From positions 62,001 through 126,000 of the forward strand of contig JBGSSF010000021.1 of the NCBI GenBank assembly GCA_041737175.1: a stretch of 64,000 nt of DNA. The letters are read 5' to 3'. Every line of letters begins with the position of its first letter. Position 1 is the stretch's first letter. Shown here in pieces: positions 1 to 8,100 of this stretch. The notes beneath the pieces are model-generated. The model searched no databases. It worked only from the letters and a program-made list of their open reading frames with translations, and was not told the origin of the DNA. Source of the DNA: UBA5072 sp041737175. GTDB taxonomy: Bacteria; Bacteroidota; Bacteroidia; Bacteroidales; UBA10428. The translations under genes and the position numbers were made by a program.

Positions 1-901
1 TGTTGAACCCAAAATACAAGGTCAGCAGGGAGGCTCCCGTTTTCTGATGCTGCAATTCGCTTTTCAATGCGCTGCCATGTTCTGCAGGCAAGAGATCCGC
101 AACATTGGGCATGGCTGTATTGGCTATGATTTCATCTGCCATGGCCTTAAGTATGCCGGTTCTGCGTATACCTTTTCTTTTGTAAAGTACGCCGGTAACT
201 TTATGACCGTCCGTTTCAGTGCAGGTAACAACATGGTTTAAAAGAACCTCCCCGCCGTGATTTCTTATATAAGCTGTAAGATGATCTGACAATTGCTGCG
301 AACCACCCTTAATAAAGCTTGCACCACCGGTGAAATAGCTTCCCTGTGAGGCGGAGTAGTAAGCCAGTGAAAGAGAGTAGGGATCGTCGTGGTAATATCC
401 GAGATTGCCCAATAGTATAAGCTTCAGGTCTTCGCTGTGTATTATTGAGTCAAGAAATTCTCCAAGACTGGTATCATGCTGTTCATTATCAGCGGCTTTC
501 TTCCTGGGTTTCAGGATTTGGTCAAAATAGGCGCTGATACCGTCCGTTTCCATTGGAAAAAGGCCGGATAATCTTTCTGCGGCAACCTTTGGATCATGGG
601 GTATGGTTATATCAATACGGTCATTGATAAACCTGTAGAATTCAGGCAGCCTAATGAATTCTACATTATTAAATACTTCAAGGTCGTTGAATATCTTAGT
701 CTCCACATCACCGGGCGAGGGACCATACATCTCATGCAGGCCCACCTCAAGCGTGAAGTCTCCCCTGTTAAAAGTAGTTGCATACCCACCGGGGCGATCA
801 TGCTGTTCGATCACAAGTACCTTTTTCCCCTCACGGGAAAGCTTTGCCCCTGCAATCAATCCGCCAAGCCCTGCACCGATGATAATGATGTCATATTTCA
901 T
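1..901 (-). CDS. NAD(P)/FAD-dependent oxidoreductase, phytoene desaturase/retinol saturase-like (3' end off window)
   Basis: The reading frame starts with ATG at 901 and runs off the left edge, so about 300 N-terminal residues are visible. It opens with MKYDIIIIGAGLGG, the Rossmann GxGxxG dinucleotide-binding motif of the amine-oxidase/phytoene-desaturase superfamily, followed by an acidic-ended second strand (VLVIEQHDRPGG) and a GG(A)SFIKGGSQQL segment typical of the CrtISO/retinol saturase branch. These enzymes reduce, desaturate or isomerise isoprenoid or lipid double bonds; the substrate cannot be read from sequence. The start codon lies inside the last codons of the upstream GNAT-like gene (11-nt overlap), so translation is probably coupled. 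The C-terminal FAD-binding part is not visible. Confidence 0.8.
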   Translation of the reverse strand, partial: MKYDIIIIGAGLGGLIAGAKLSREGKKVLVIEQHDRPGGYATTFNRGDFTLEVGLHEMYGPSPGDVETKIFNDLEVFNNVEFIRLPEFYRFINDRIDITIPHDPKVAAERLSGLFPMETDGISAYFDQILKPRKKAADNEQHDTSLGEFLDSIIHSEDLKLILLGNLGYYHDDPYSLSLAYYSASQGSYFTGGASFIKGGSQQLSDHLTAYIRNHGGEVLLNHVVTCTETDGHKVTGVLYKRKGIRRTGILKAMADEIIANTAMPNVADLLPAEHGSALKSELQHQKTGASLLTLYFGFN

Positions 902-2087
902 GGATGGGATATCTTTTAAATTCTTTGGATCTGTCAAACAGGTACCTGTAAGTAATATACTCCTTAACAGGGATACAGCCAACGGCAATGAAGGTCTTTC
1001 TCATCTTGGGATTGAAATCTGCCACCCAGGAGAACTCAATTTCCGTGTAGTGAGGCTTATTCCTGAAAACCCCGGACAGGTTTTGTATGAATGCCGATTC
1101 AATTCCCAGGTTCTGGTACTTGGGTATGACACCCATCAGGAGACCTTTTGCCCTTGTTATGGTATTTCTTTTTTTTAACCACAGAAACTTCAGCACATCC
1201 AACAAACCGAGTTTTCCGCGCAGGTGCTTCAGTATTTGGTTGAGATCGGGGAACATGAGATATATTCCGATGGGTTTGCCTTCAAAATAGGCAATCCAGA
1301 TGAACTCTTCATCTAAAACTGGTTTGGCCTTTCTTAAGGTCTCCCTGATATACCCGGGTTCCAGAGGTTCAAAATTTTTCTTAAACGAAGCCCATGCTTC
1401 ATTGAACACTTCAATAAAGTCTTTCGTAAGTTTTTCCTCCTCTTTCCATGTAAAATGCCGGAACTCATATCCCGGTTTATGGAGTATCCATTCTGCAATT
1501 TTCTTTAGCCTTTCCGGCAACGGCTTTGTGATATCCAGATGAAATCCTTCCATTTTGTAGTACACCTGAAATCCATAGGATTCAAACAAATTTTGGTAAT
1601 AGGGTTGGTTATAAGGCACATCGAAGGAAGGATGTGTGAATCCGTTTACCAGTAAGCCCCAGTATTTATCGGTCTCTCCAAAATTAATGGGGCCATCCAT
1701 CGCTTCCATACCCTTTGCTTTCAGCCACTCCCTGGCAGTGTCAAAAAGAAGAAATGCAGCGTCTTTATCATCAATACATTCAAAAAAACCGGTACCCCCT
1801 GTGGGTTGTTCATAAGAATCCGCTAGGTTAAAATCGACAAAAGCGGCTATCCGGCCAATCAACTCTTTTTTTTCATCAGTAAGTACCCACCTTTCAACGA
1901 TTCCATGCCTGAAATACGTATTGATGCGTGGATCGAATATTCCCTGAATATCTTTATCGAGAGGACATACCCAGGTTTTGTCGTTCCTGTTGATGATCCG
2001 GGCAACATCAAGAAACATGGCTTCCGTTTTCCTATCGGCGACCTGAAGGAGATTCATTCGTGTGAGAATATTAGCCTCATTTTTCAT
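891..2087 (-). CDS. GNAT-like acyltransferase domain protein, about 398 aa (YghO-like)
   Basis: Conserved protein of the type often named GNAT-family N-acetyltransferase or YghO-like in Bacteroidota. Visible elements are an N-terminal beta/alpha region with a GRIAAFVDFN strand, a conserved MEAMDGPINFGETD segment, and a C-terminal half with an IPKYQNLGIESAFIQNL motif that resembles the acetyl-CoA pyrophosphate-binding loop. No signal peptide. It is the middle gene of a minus-strand operon: 19 nt after the acyl-CoA ligase and overlapping the FAD oxidoreductase by 11 nt. A role in acyl transfer with the ligase is inferred from context only. Residue 11 (Met) is an alternative start. Confidence 0.7.
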   Translation of the reverse strand: MKNEANILTRMNLLQVADRKTEAMFLDVARIINRNDKTWVCPLDKDIQGIFDPRINTYFRHGIVERWVLTDEKKELIGRIAAFVDFNLADSYEQPTGGTGFFECIDDKDAAFLLFDTAREWLKAKGMEAMDGPINFGETDKYWGLLVNGFTHPSFDVPYNQPYYQNLFESYGFQVYYKMEGFHLDITKPLPERLKKIAEWILHKPGYEFRHFTWKEEEKLTKDFIEVFNEAWASFKKNFEPLEPGYIRETLRKAKPVLDEEFIWIAYFEGKPIGIYLMFPDLNQILKHLRGKLGLLDVLKFLWLKKRNTITRAKGLLMGVIPKYQNLGIESAFIQNLSGVFRNKPHYTEIEFSWVADFNPKMRKTFIAVGCIPVKEYITYRYLFDRSKEFKRYPIHEI

Positions 2088-2106
2088 TGGAATGTGGCTA
2101 ACGTAG

Positions 2107-3876
2107 CTATTTCAGGTAAATCTGTGAAATAATGTCTTTGTATTTATCCTGGATAAAATGCCGTTTAAGTTTTAAGGTGGGTGATAATTCCCCTGTTGCC
2201 GGTGTCCATTCGTCCTGAACCAGCCTGAAACGGTTCAGTCTTTCAGGGGGGCTCAACTTCTTATTCAGATTCTCAATTTCAGCAGAAAAGAATGACTGAA
2301 CGGCAGGCTGCTGAATAAGTTCCTCATTGCCGGAGAATGCGACATTTCTGGATTCTTTCCAGTCGTCGAAATACTTGAAATTAGGCGATATCAATGCGCT
2401 TGCGAACTTTTCATGCTCTCCGATGACCATGATCTGGTCAATGATCGGCGATTCTTTAAAAACATTTTCAATGATTTGAGGAGCAATGAATTTCCCGTTC
2501 GAGAGTTTGAAGATCTCCTTCTTCCGGTCGGTTACCATCAGGAATCCGTTTTCGATATGTCCTATATCTCCTGTATGGAACCACCCATACTTGTCAAAGG
2601 CCTGTTTTGTAAGTTCGGGATCCCTGTAATAACCGGGCGTGACATTCGGCCCCTTGCACAATATTTCCCCATCATCTGCAATTTTGATCTCGACGCCCTC
2701 TATCACTGTTCCAACCGAACCAAGCCTGACTTTCCCCTTTTCTGTCCTGTTGATCGTGATAATCGGAGAAGTTTCGGTAAGGCCGTACATATTTATTATT
2801 TTAATCCCTGCTGCCCAGAAGACACGCTCGAGTCTTGATTGCAAACTGGCTCCTCCGCAACCGACGATTCTGACATTGCCACCCAGTGCCTTGCGCCATT
2901 TGCTGAAAATAAGCCTGTCAGCGATTTTCAGCTTTAGTTCGTACAACCAGCCGTTTTCGCCAAATGGTTTATACTCCAATCCGAGATCAACAGCCCAAAA
3001 AAACAACTTTTTCTTAATGCCCTCAAGCTTATTGCCTTTTGAAATGATTACATCATAAAATTTTTCAAGGACCCTCGGAACGGCATCAAAACCGTCCGGT
3101 TTTATTTCAGCCATGTTTGCAGCTATGGATCCCATGTTTTCAGCATAATATATACTGGCTCCGCTGCACTGGGTCTGATAATTCCCCAGTCTGCCTCCTA
3201 CATGGCATAACGGTAAAATGCTGAGAAATTTGTCTTCCGGTCGCAGGTTGAAGACGGAAGCTGCGGACAGAAAATTGCTGACCATATTCCTGTGGGTGAG
3301 CATTACACCTTTGGCCCTGCCTGTTGTTCCTGATGTATAAATAAGTGAGGCAAAATCATCCGGATGGATGGCACTTTTTATTGATTCGACAGTCTGACTG
3401 TGCTTCAGCGAGTTTAACTTTCCGGTCTCAACAATTGTAACCCAGTTTTTCACCCCATCAATTTCATCGAAGGAGTAAATCTGAACCGGTTGGCCGGAAG
3501 CTGCTGCTGCAGAACTCACAATACCGTATAATTTCTTATCGGACACAAGGATGAGTTTCGCCTCACTGTGGTTGATAATATACTGATATTCTGCGGCGTT
3601 GAGGGAAGTAAAAACCGGAACGTGAATAATTCCGATCATTGACATTCCCATATCTGCAAAGTTCCATTCGGGGCGGTTGTTTGATACGGTAATGATCTTA
3701 TCCCCCTTTTTTATCCCCATCTCAAGCAGGCCAAAACTGAAGTTATAGGAGAAATCGATATAATCTCCCGAACTGTACTTCTGCCACACCCCGTTCTTCT
3801 TGCCGCAGAGAGCATCTTCTTTTGCAGGGCGCTCTTTGTACCTGTCAAGTAAATCAAACGTCCGTTCTACGCTCAT
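2107..3876 (-). CDS. Long-chain fatty acid--CoA ligase (AMP-forming)
   Basis: Adenylate-forming enzyme that activates a carboxylic (probably fatty) acid to acyl-AMP and then acyl-CoA in the cytoplasm. The AMP-binding P-loop LIYTSGTTGRAKGVMLTH, the YGLTETSP motif, and the GWFHTGDIG and DRKKEIFKLSNGKF motifs near the C-terminus are all present, the last carrying the K/R-rich hinge of long-chain ligases. From the chosen ATG the protein is 589 aa, about the FadD15-type length. The frame is open to an ATG at 3933, but the extra 19 residues are atypical and the start MSVERTFDLLDRY fits the family better. First gene of a three-gene operon with a GNAT-like protein and a FAD oxidoreductase. Confidence 0.88.
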   Translation of the reverse strand: MSVERTFDLLDRYKERPAKEDALCGKKNGVWQKYSSGDYIDFSYNFSFGLLEMGIKKGDKIITVSNNRPEWNFADMGMSMIGIIHVPVFTSLNAAEYQYIINHSEAKLILVSDKKLYGIVSSAAAASGQPVQIYSFDEIDGVKNWVTIVETGKLNSLKHSQTVESIKSAIHPDDFASLIYTSGTTGRAKGVMLTHRNMVSNFLSAASVFNLRPEDKFLSILPLCHVGGRLGNYQTQCSGASIYYAENMGSIAANMAEIKPDGFDAVPRVLEKFYDVIISKGNKLEGIKKKLFFWAVDLGLEYKPFGENGWLYELKLKIADRLIFSKWRKALGGNVRIVGCGGASLQSRLERVFWAAGIKIINMYGLTETSPIITINRTEKGKVRLGSVGTVIEGVEIKIADDGEILCKGPNVTPGYYRDPELTKQAFDKYGWFHTGDIGHIENGFLMVTDRKKEIFKLSNGKFIAPQIIENVFKESPIIDQIMVIGEHEKFASALISPNFKYFDDWKESRNVAFSGNEELIQQPAVQSFFSAEIENLNKKLSPPERLNRFRLVQDEWTPATGELSPTLKLKRHFIQDKYKDIISQIYLK

Positions 3877-4018
3877 TATATTTGTTTTACTTTTAAAGTT
3901 AGAAATATATCTGTTATTTCTTAAATCCAACACAAAGAAAGTTATGCTTTAGAGTTGGGATTCCATTAAATTAAAAAGTGCTTGCCTTCAGCCCTCAAAA
4001 ATTGTAAATTGCAAACGA

Positions 4019-5938
4019 ATGAAAAAGAACCCCGTTCATAAAAGGATTGAAGGTTTTATCTTCTTCATTACCGTCTCCCTGATTATAATGACAGGTAAAA
4101 TTCAGGCCCAGGATTCTGCAGGAACACAGGCATACTGCGATCTAAGCCATGAAAGCCATGTTTTTGGCCATACAAAGTATTTTCGGATTTATTTCCCGCA
4201 AGGGTACGAATCAACCCATGACCGGTTTCCGGTTATCTATTTCTTCCATGGCTGGGGCGGCCGGTACTTTAAGGATGATAACGCCAGGCTTGAGTATGAA
4301 CTCCTGAAAACATTGGTGGACAAGTACAGGGTTATTCTGGTCATGTGGGATGGAAACATTACGGAGGAAGAACCCAGGCCCTACAACATCGGTAACCATT
4401 CCGACGTGAAGTTCCGGATCCAGATGAAGGATTATTTCCTAGAACTCATCAGTCATGTAGACAATACTTTCCGCACTCTTCCCGACAGGCAACACCGGGG
4501 TATTATCGGATTCAGCATGGGAGGAATCATGTCATTTTACCTTGCCGGGAAATACCCCGATAGAATTTCTGCTGCAGCCAATCTTCACGGCAGTCCCGAA
4601 TTCTATATGGGTTATCCCGAACGCCACCAGTTATATCCTGTCCGCCATACTTTCAGGAATTTACAGGATGTTCAGCTTCTGTTGCATAATTCAGATTACG
4701 ATGAACTGTTTTATTTGAATGAGGAAGTCAATAAAGCTGCCCAATGGGAGGGAGACCTGAAATATGCCTATGAATTATTCGAGGGAGGACATAAAATAGA
4801 TGATCCCGGAAAAACCGTGGTTTTTGAAAAAGCAATGTCCTACGTGGCAAATGCTTTTAAAAATCCTTTGGCCCGTTCCGGTAAATGGTCGCATTACGAT
4901 TTTTATCCCGAGTTTGAGGTATGGAACTACAAAGTAAAAAGCAATTTAAAGTTGCCCGGCTTTATCTATTTAAAGGATGTTAATCCAAATGGTTTCGGAT
5001 TATACAGTCAGAAATGGCTGCCTGACGGGACCGGCATAGATTCCCTGACCATGGAGATCGTTACTGCACCTGTTTACAGCCCAAATACGAAATACAATAT
5101 TGTCAGCATCCGGAAGTCCGACGAAAAAACAAGTAATGAAATTGTTGAGAGCAATAATCAGGGTGAACTATCCCTGCAATGTGAAGGAAAAGGCTATGAA
5201 TTTGGGATTTATCAGGAAGGGGATCCCCCGGACATGATATGTTTTGATTATGTTTTGGAAAATAATGACCGCTATATCCGTGCCGGACAGAAAAGCAAGC
5301 TTCATCTGAAATTATTTAACCGCGGTGGACTGAAACGAAACGGTCAGAAAGCGACACTTGTACTTTCATGCCCCGACAGCTCCGTAACTATAGAAACCAG
5401 GGAATTGCCCCTAATCCTTGAATCTGAAAACCGGTTGACCCTGTCTCCCCCATTCAACATATACTGCAATAAGAAAGCACCTGATGATGCCGCTCCCGCT
5501 CAAATCAAGTTTACAATCCAAATCGTATTACACGATACTGTATTTAAGGACGAGCTGATTGTTCCCGTTTTTTTTGATGTTCCGGAATTCCGCAACTATA
5601 CCATCCTGGACAGGTACAATCCGGCAGACAGTTTATTTGGAACCGGCGATGGGGACGGGATTGCTGAACCCGGTGAAAGTATCATGATCCTGGTGGATGG
5701 TCATCGGACGCGACTTTACAGCAATGATCCCTATATTATTACGGACCAGGAACAACTGGTAACTGAAATGCTGCCTGCCAAATGGCCGGATGGGTATACC
5801 CCCGTTTCGGTAATTAAAATTGACCCGGATTGTCCGGAGGGCCATACCATTGAACTTTTGGCCTGTTATGAAACAAAAACGTATATGCCCATCCGCCGCA
5901 TCTTACATTGGGGGAAGATATGTATCGGTGAAAAGTAA
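4019..5938 (+). CDS. Secreted esterase (Esterase D/PF00756-like) with long C-terminal extension
   Basis: 639 aa with an N-terminal signal peptide ending near IQA-Q (residues 1-31). Residues about 40-285 form an alpha/beta hydrolase of the esterase D type: oxyanion region FFHGWGG (76-81), nucleophile Ser166 in GFSMGG, and a probable catalytic His in FEGGHKID. The C-terminal 350 residues are beta-rich and unassigned; they contain GDGDGIAEPGES, a calcium-loop-like motif common in Bacteroidota surface proteins. Probably hydrolyses a carbohydrate-linked or other ester outside the cytoplasmic membrane. It stands alone, divergent from the ligase operon. Substrate unknown. Confidence 0.75.
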   Translation: MKKNPVHKRIEGFIFFITVSLIIMTGKIQAQDSAGTQAYCDLSHESHVFGHTKYFRIYFPQGYESTHDRFPVIYFFHGWGGRYFKDDNARLEYELLKTLVDKYRVILVMWDGNITEEEPRPYNIGNHSDVKFRIQMKDYFLELISHVDNTFRTLPDRQHRGIIGFSMGGIMSFYLAGKYPDRISAAANLHGSPEFYMGYPERHQLYPVRHTFRNLQDVQLLLHNSDYDELFYLNEEVNKAAQWEGDLKYAYELFEGGHKIDDPGKTVVFEKAMSYVANAFKNPLARSGKWSHYDFYPEFEVWNYKVKSNLKLPGFIYLKDVNPNGFGLYSQKWLPDGTGIDSLTMEIVTAPVYSPNTKYNIVSIRKSDEKTSNEIVESNNQGELSLQCEGKGYEFGIYQEGDPPDMICFDYVLENNDRYIRAGQKSKLHLKLFNRGGLKRNGQKATLVLSCPDSSVTIETRELPLILESENRLTLSPPFNIYCNKKAPDDAAPAQIKFTIQIVLHDTVFKDELIVPVFFDVPEFRNYTILDRYNPADSLFGTGDGDGIAEPGESIMILVDGHRTRLYSNDPYIITDQEQLVTEMLPAKWPDGYTPVSVIKIDPDCPEGHTIELLACYETKTYMPIRRILHWGKICIGEK

Positions 5939-6013
5939 TTTGTGCCCAATCTTGTCCATAGGATATAATTTACAAATTTCAAACAAAACGCCTTTACTTG
6001 GCACTCAAAGTGT

Positions 6014-6784
6014 TCAATTCTCTATATATTGCCTGTTAAAGGTGTAAACCAGACTAACATTCCATAGAAAGTCATCCTTTGCAGGGATTTCGGTTTGTAT
6101 TGATTTGTTGATGAGTGCCGTAACCGAAAGCGGGAAATTCCGCCGGACCAGGGTTAATGTTGCGTTAACGTACCATCCGTCCTTTTCGTCCATATTCAGG
6201 TAATACACCTGGGGATTAAAGCGCGCAAAAAACTTATCCGAGATCTTGATATTCATAAAATTGGCTCTCAACGCAATCAAATGGGTATTGTTGGTGGCAT
6301 CTTTGTCAATGCCATGGGAGTAAAGATAATACAGGCCCATCCCGAAATTTTCGGTAAGCAAAAAAACGGGTGCCAGGTCTCCTGCCAAATATCGGTTTAC
6401 GGCAATGATTTCTTTTGAAACCCCTCCAATGGTATCATGTATGGTTTTGAAAGAAAAAGCCGGATGCGCTCCCATGACAATTGATAACTTTTCACTTTGC
6501 CATAATGAATAACGCCACCAAAAAACAAAAGTCCATGGTTTTCCGTCAAGGCCAAACCTGAATTGCGGTTCAAAGGTCAGTTTCCTGCCCATGACCATAT
6601 CAAATAAAACTGCAGGTTTGCCCAATGTTAAATTGGGGATAATGGAGATTCCTTTACTGGTAAGAGTGACTATGGTGGCAAAACGACTGGCAGGTTTTAC
6701 CGTGTCTGCATTTTGTGAAAAAGAAAAAAGATCAAACCCTGATAGTATTAGAATCAGGCATATCTTACTGTAATTCAGATTCAT
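6014..6784 (-). CDS. Predicted outer-membrane beta-barrel protein, function unknown
   Basis: The chosen start gives MNLNYSKICLILILSGFDLF, a good signal peptide cleaved near FSQ-N; an upstream in-frame ATG at 6799 adds five residues and is less likely. The mature part alternates aromatic/hydrophobic and polar residues in strand-like stretches (for example FEPQFRFGLDGKPWTFVFWW) and ends in a strand with aromatic residues (WNVSLVYTFNRQYIEN), features of a small beta-barrel. I do not recognise a specific family. It is a single minus-strand gene between the esterase and the repeat cluster downstream of kdpE. Confidence 0.55.
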   Translation of the reverse strand: MNLNYSKICLILILSGFDLFSFSQNADTVKPASRFATIVTLTSKGISIIPNLTLGKPAVLFDMVMGRKLTFEPQFRFGLDGKPWTFVFWWRYSLWQSEKLSIVMGAHPAFSFKTIHDTIGGVSKEIIAVNRYLAGDLAPVFLLTENFGMGLYYLYSHGIDKDATNNTHLIALRANFMNIKISDKFFARFNPQVYYLNMDEKDGWYVNATLTLVRRNFPLSVTALINKSIQTEIPAKDDFLWNVSLVYTFNRQYIEN

Positions 6785-6811
6785 TGGCCGGAATGTCAAA
6801 TGATTCTACAG

Positions 6812-6819
6812 CAAAAGTA
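6812..6819 (-). promoter_or_regulatory. Possible -7 promoter box (TACTTTTG)
   Basis: Read on the minus strand this is TACTTTTG, matching the Bacteroidota -7 consensus TAnnTTTG, and lies 27 nt before the ATG of the outer-membrane protein gene. No TTTG at the standard -33 spacing is present, so it is a weak prediction. Confidence 0.3.
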
Positions 6820-6991
6820 CTTGATTTCCAGAAACGTTTATAACAAGTTTCAAAGCAAAAATTACGATATTCAAATAATTTATTATATACAAATACTATT
6901 GATGTGTTAAAAATTGATTGCTAAATAAAACTAATTGTTCTGAGACATTTTGTTGACATATATTATTGAAAATTTAAATTGGACCTTAAAA

Positions 6992-7198
6992 AGCACGGAG
7001 TGCTTAAACTTGAATAGCGCCGGGTACAACCCGGTGGAAACATAGAAAGCTGTTTTATCAACCACGTTAGTGGTTGAATTTTTGATAGATATGTTATTCG
7101 ATTTATGTATGTTCAACCACTCCGTGGTTGGGGAGAATTAGCTTGTATTATACACCGGGTTACACCCGGCGTTATTCAAATTGAGCCGCTCCGCGGCT
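6992..7198. repeat. Nested palindromic repeat cluster (intergenic)
   Basis: The intergenic stretch 6785-7422 holds no credible gene. Within it are six short palindromes in order: AGCACGGAGTGCT, GCGCCGGGTACAACCCGGTG, CAACCACGTTAGTGGTTG, CAACCACTCCGTGGTTG, CACCGGGTTACACCCGGCG and AGCCGCTCCGCGGCT. The outer and inner units pair with each other, so the whole cluster is itself an inverted repeat (CTTGAATAGCGCCGGGT on one side, ACCCGGCGTTATTCAA on the other). This is the layout of REP/BIME-like elements. The rest of the gap is AT-rich and featureless to me. Confidence 0.75.
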
Positions 7199-7422
7199 AA
7201 AAACGAACCTACACGAAAAAATACACTTTTCTGAGTTCCTAATTATACAAATCGTACATAGAAAACTACAATTCAATTCAAATTAAAAAATCAGAGTATG
7301 TTTATATTATATTTAATATCAATGATTTGCAAGTATTCTTAAAAAGTCTACACATCACCAGCGATACACAAATCTAAATAATATTCCGGGTAGCGAACCG
7401 CGTCCTGCAATCTCACATGGCA

Positions 7423-8100
7423 TTAATTCCCAAACCTGTAACCAATTCCCGATTCTGTGATCAGAAGCCTGGGCTTGGAAGGATCCTCCTCGATTTTTTT
7501 CCTGAGTTGTGCGACAAATACCCTTAAATACTGGGTCTGTTCAAGATAGGAATATCCCCAGATTTCTTTCAGAATGTATTGGTGCGTAAGGACCCTTCCT
7601 GCATTTTTTGCAAGCAGAGTCAGCAGATTAAATTCTGTAGAAGTAAGTTTCAGGATTTTGTTTTGCCTGCGTACCATGTGATTGACAATATCAATATCAA
7701 GATCATTAAAAACAAAGCTTGTTGCCTGTTCATCCCCTTTATTCTGTCTCAAAGCAGATCTGATGCGTGCCAGCATTTCACCGGTGCGGAATGGTTTTGT
7801 AAGATAGTCATTGGCTCCGTTATCCAATGCCTTAATGACATCTTCTTCTGAATTTCTGACGGACAAAATAATAATTGGTTTTTGGTACCACGTACGCAGT
7901 TTTTTGAGAACTTCCAATCCATCCGTATCCGGCAGGCCCAGGTCTAAAATGATACATGAAGGCTGATGGCTGGCAGCAGCCAGCATACCTTCCTTACCAT
8001 CTCCTGCCTTAATAATTTTATATCCATGGGCAGTAAGGGTTATTTCAAGCAAACGACGGATCTGAATCTCATCATCGATGATCAAAAGGGTTTCTGTCAT
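7423..8100 (-). CDS. kdpE: KdpE response regulator (OmpR family)
   Basis: 225 aa. Receiver domain with the acidic pair DD (9-10), phospho-acceptor Asp53 in LDLGLPDTDG and a conserved Lys in YLTKPF, followed by a winged-helix DNA-binding domain ending TESGIGYRFGN. It is the output partner of KdpD and would activate the kdp operon at low potassium or turgor. The ATG overlaps the kdpD stop by 4 nt (ATGA). It is the last gene of the kdp operon. The tandem 8-bp repeats 11 bp apart upstream of both kdp and kup are the likely binding sites (inference). Confidence 0.93.
   Translation of the reverse strand: MTETLLIIDDEIQIRRLLEITLTAHGYKIIKAGDGKEGMLAAASHQPSCIILDLGLPDTDGLEVLKKLRTWYQKPIIILSVRNSEEDVIKALDNGANDYLTKPFRTGEMLARIRSALRQNKGDEQATSFVFNDLDIDIVNHMVRRQNKILKLTSTEFNLLTLLAKNAGRVLTHQYILKEIWGYSYLEQTQYLRVFVAQLRKKIEEDPSKPRLLITESGIGYRFGN

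Noticed and set aside
6931..7116. 61-residue minus-strand ORF
   Set aside because: It overlaps the palindromic cluster and has no recognisable start signals or domain.
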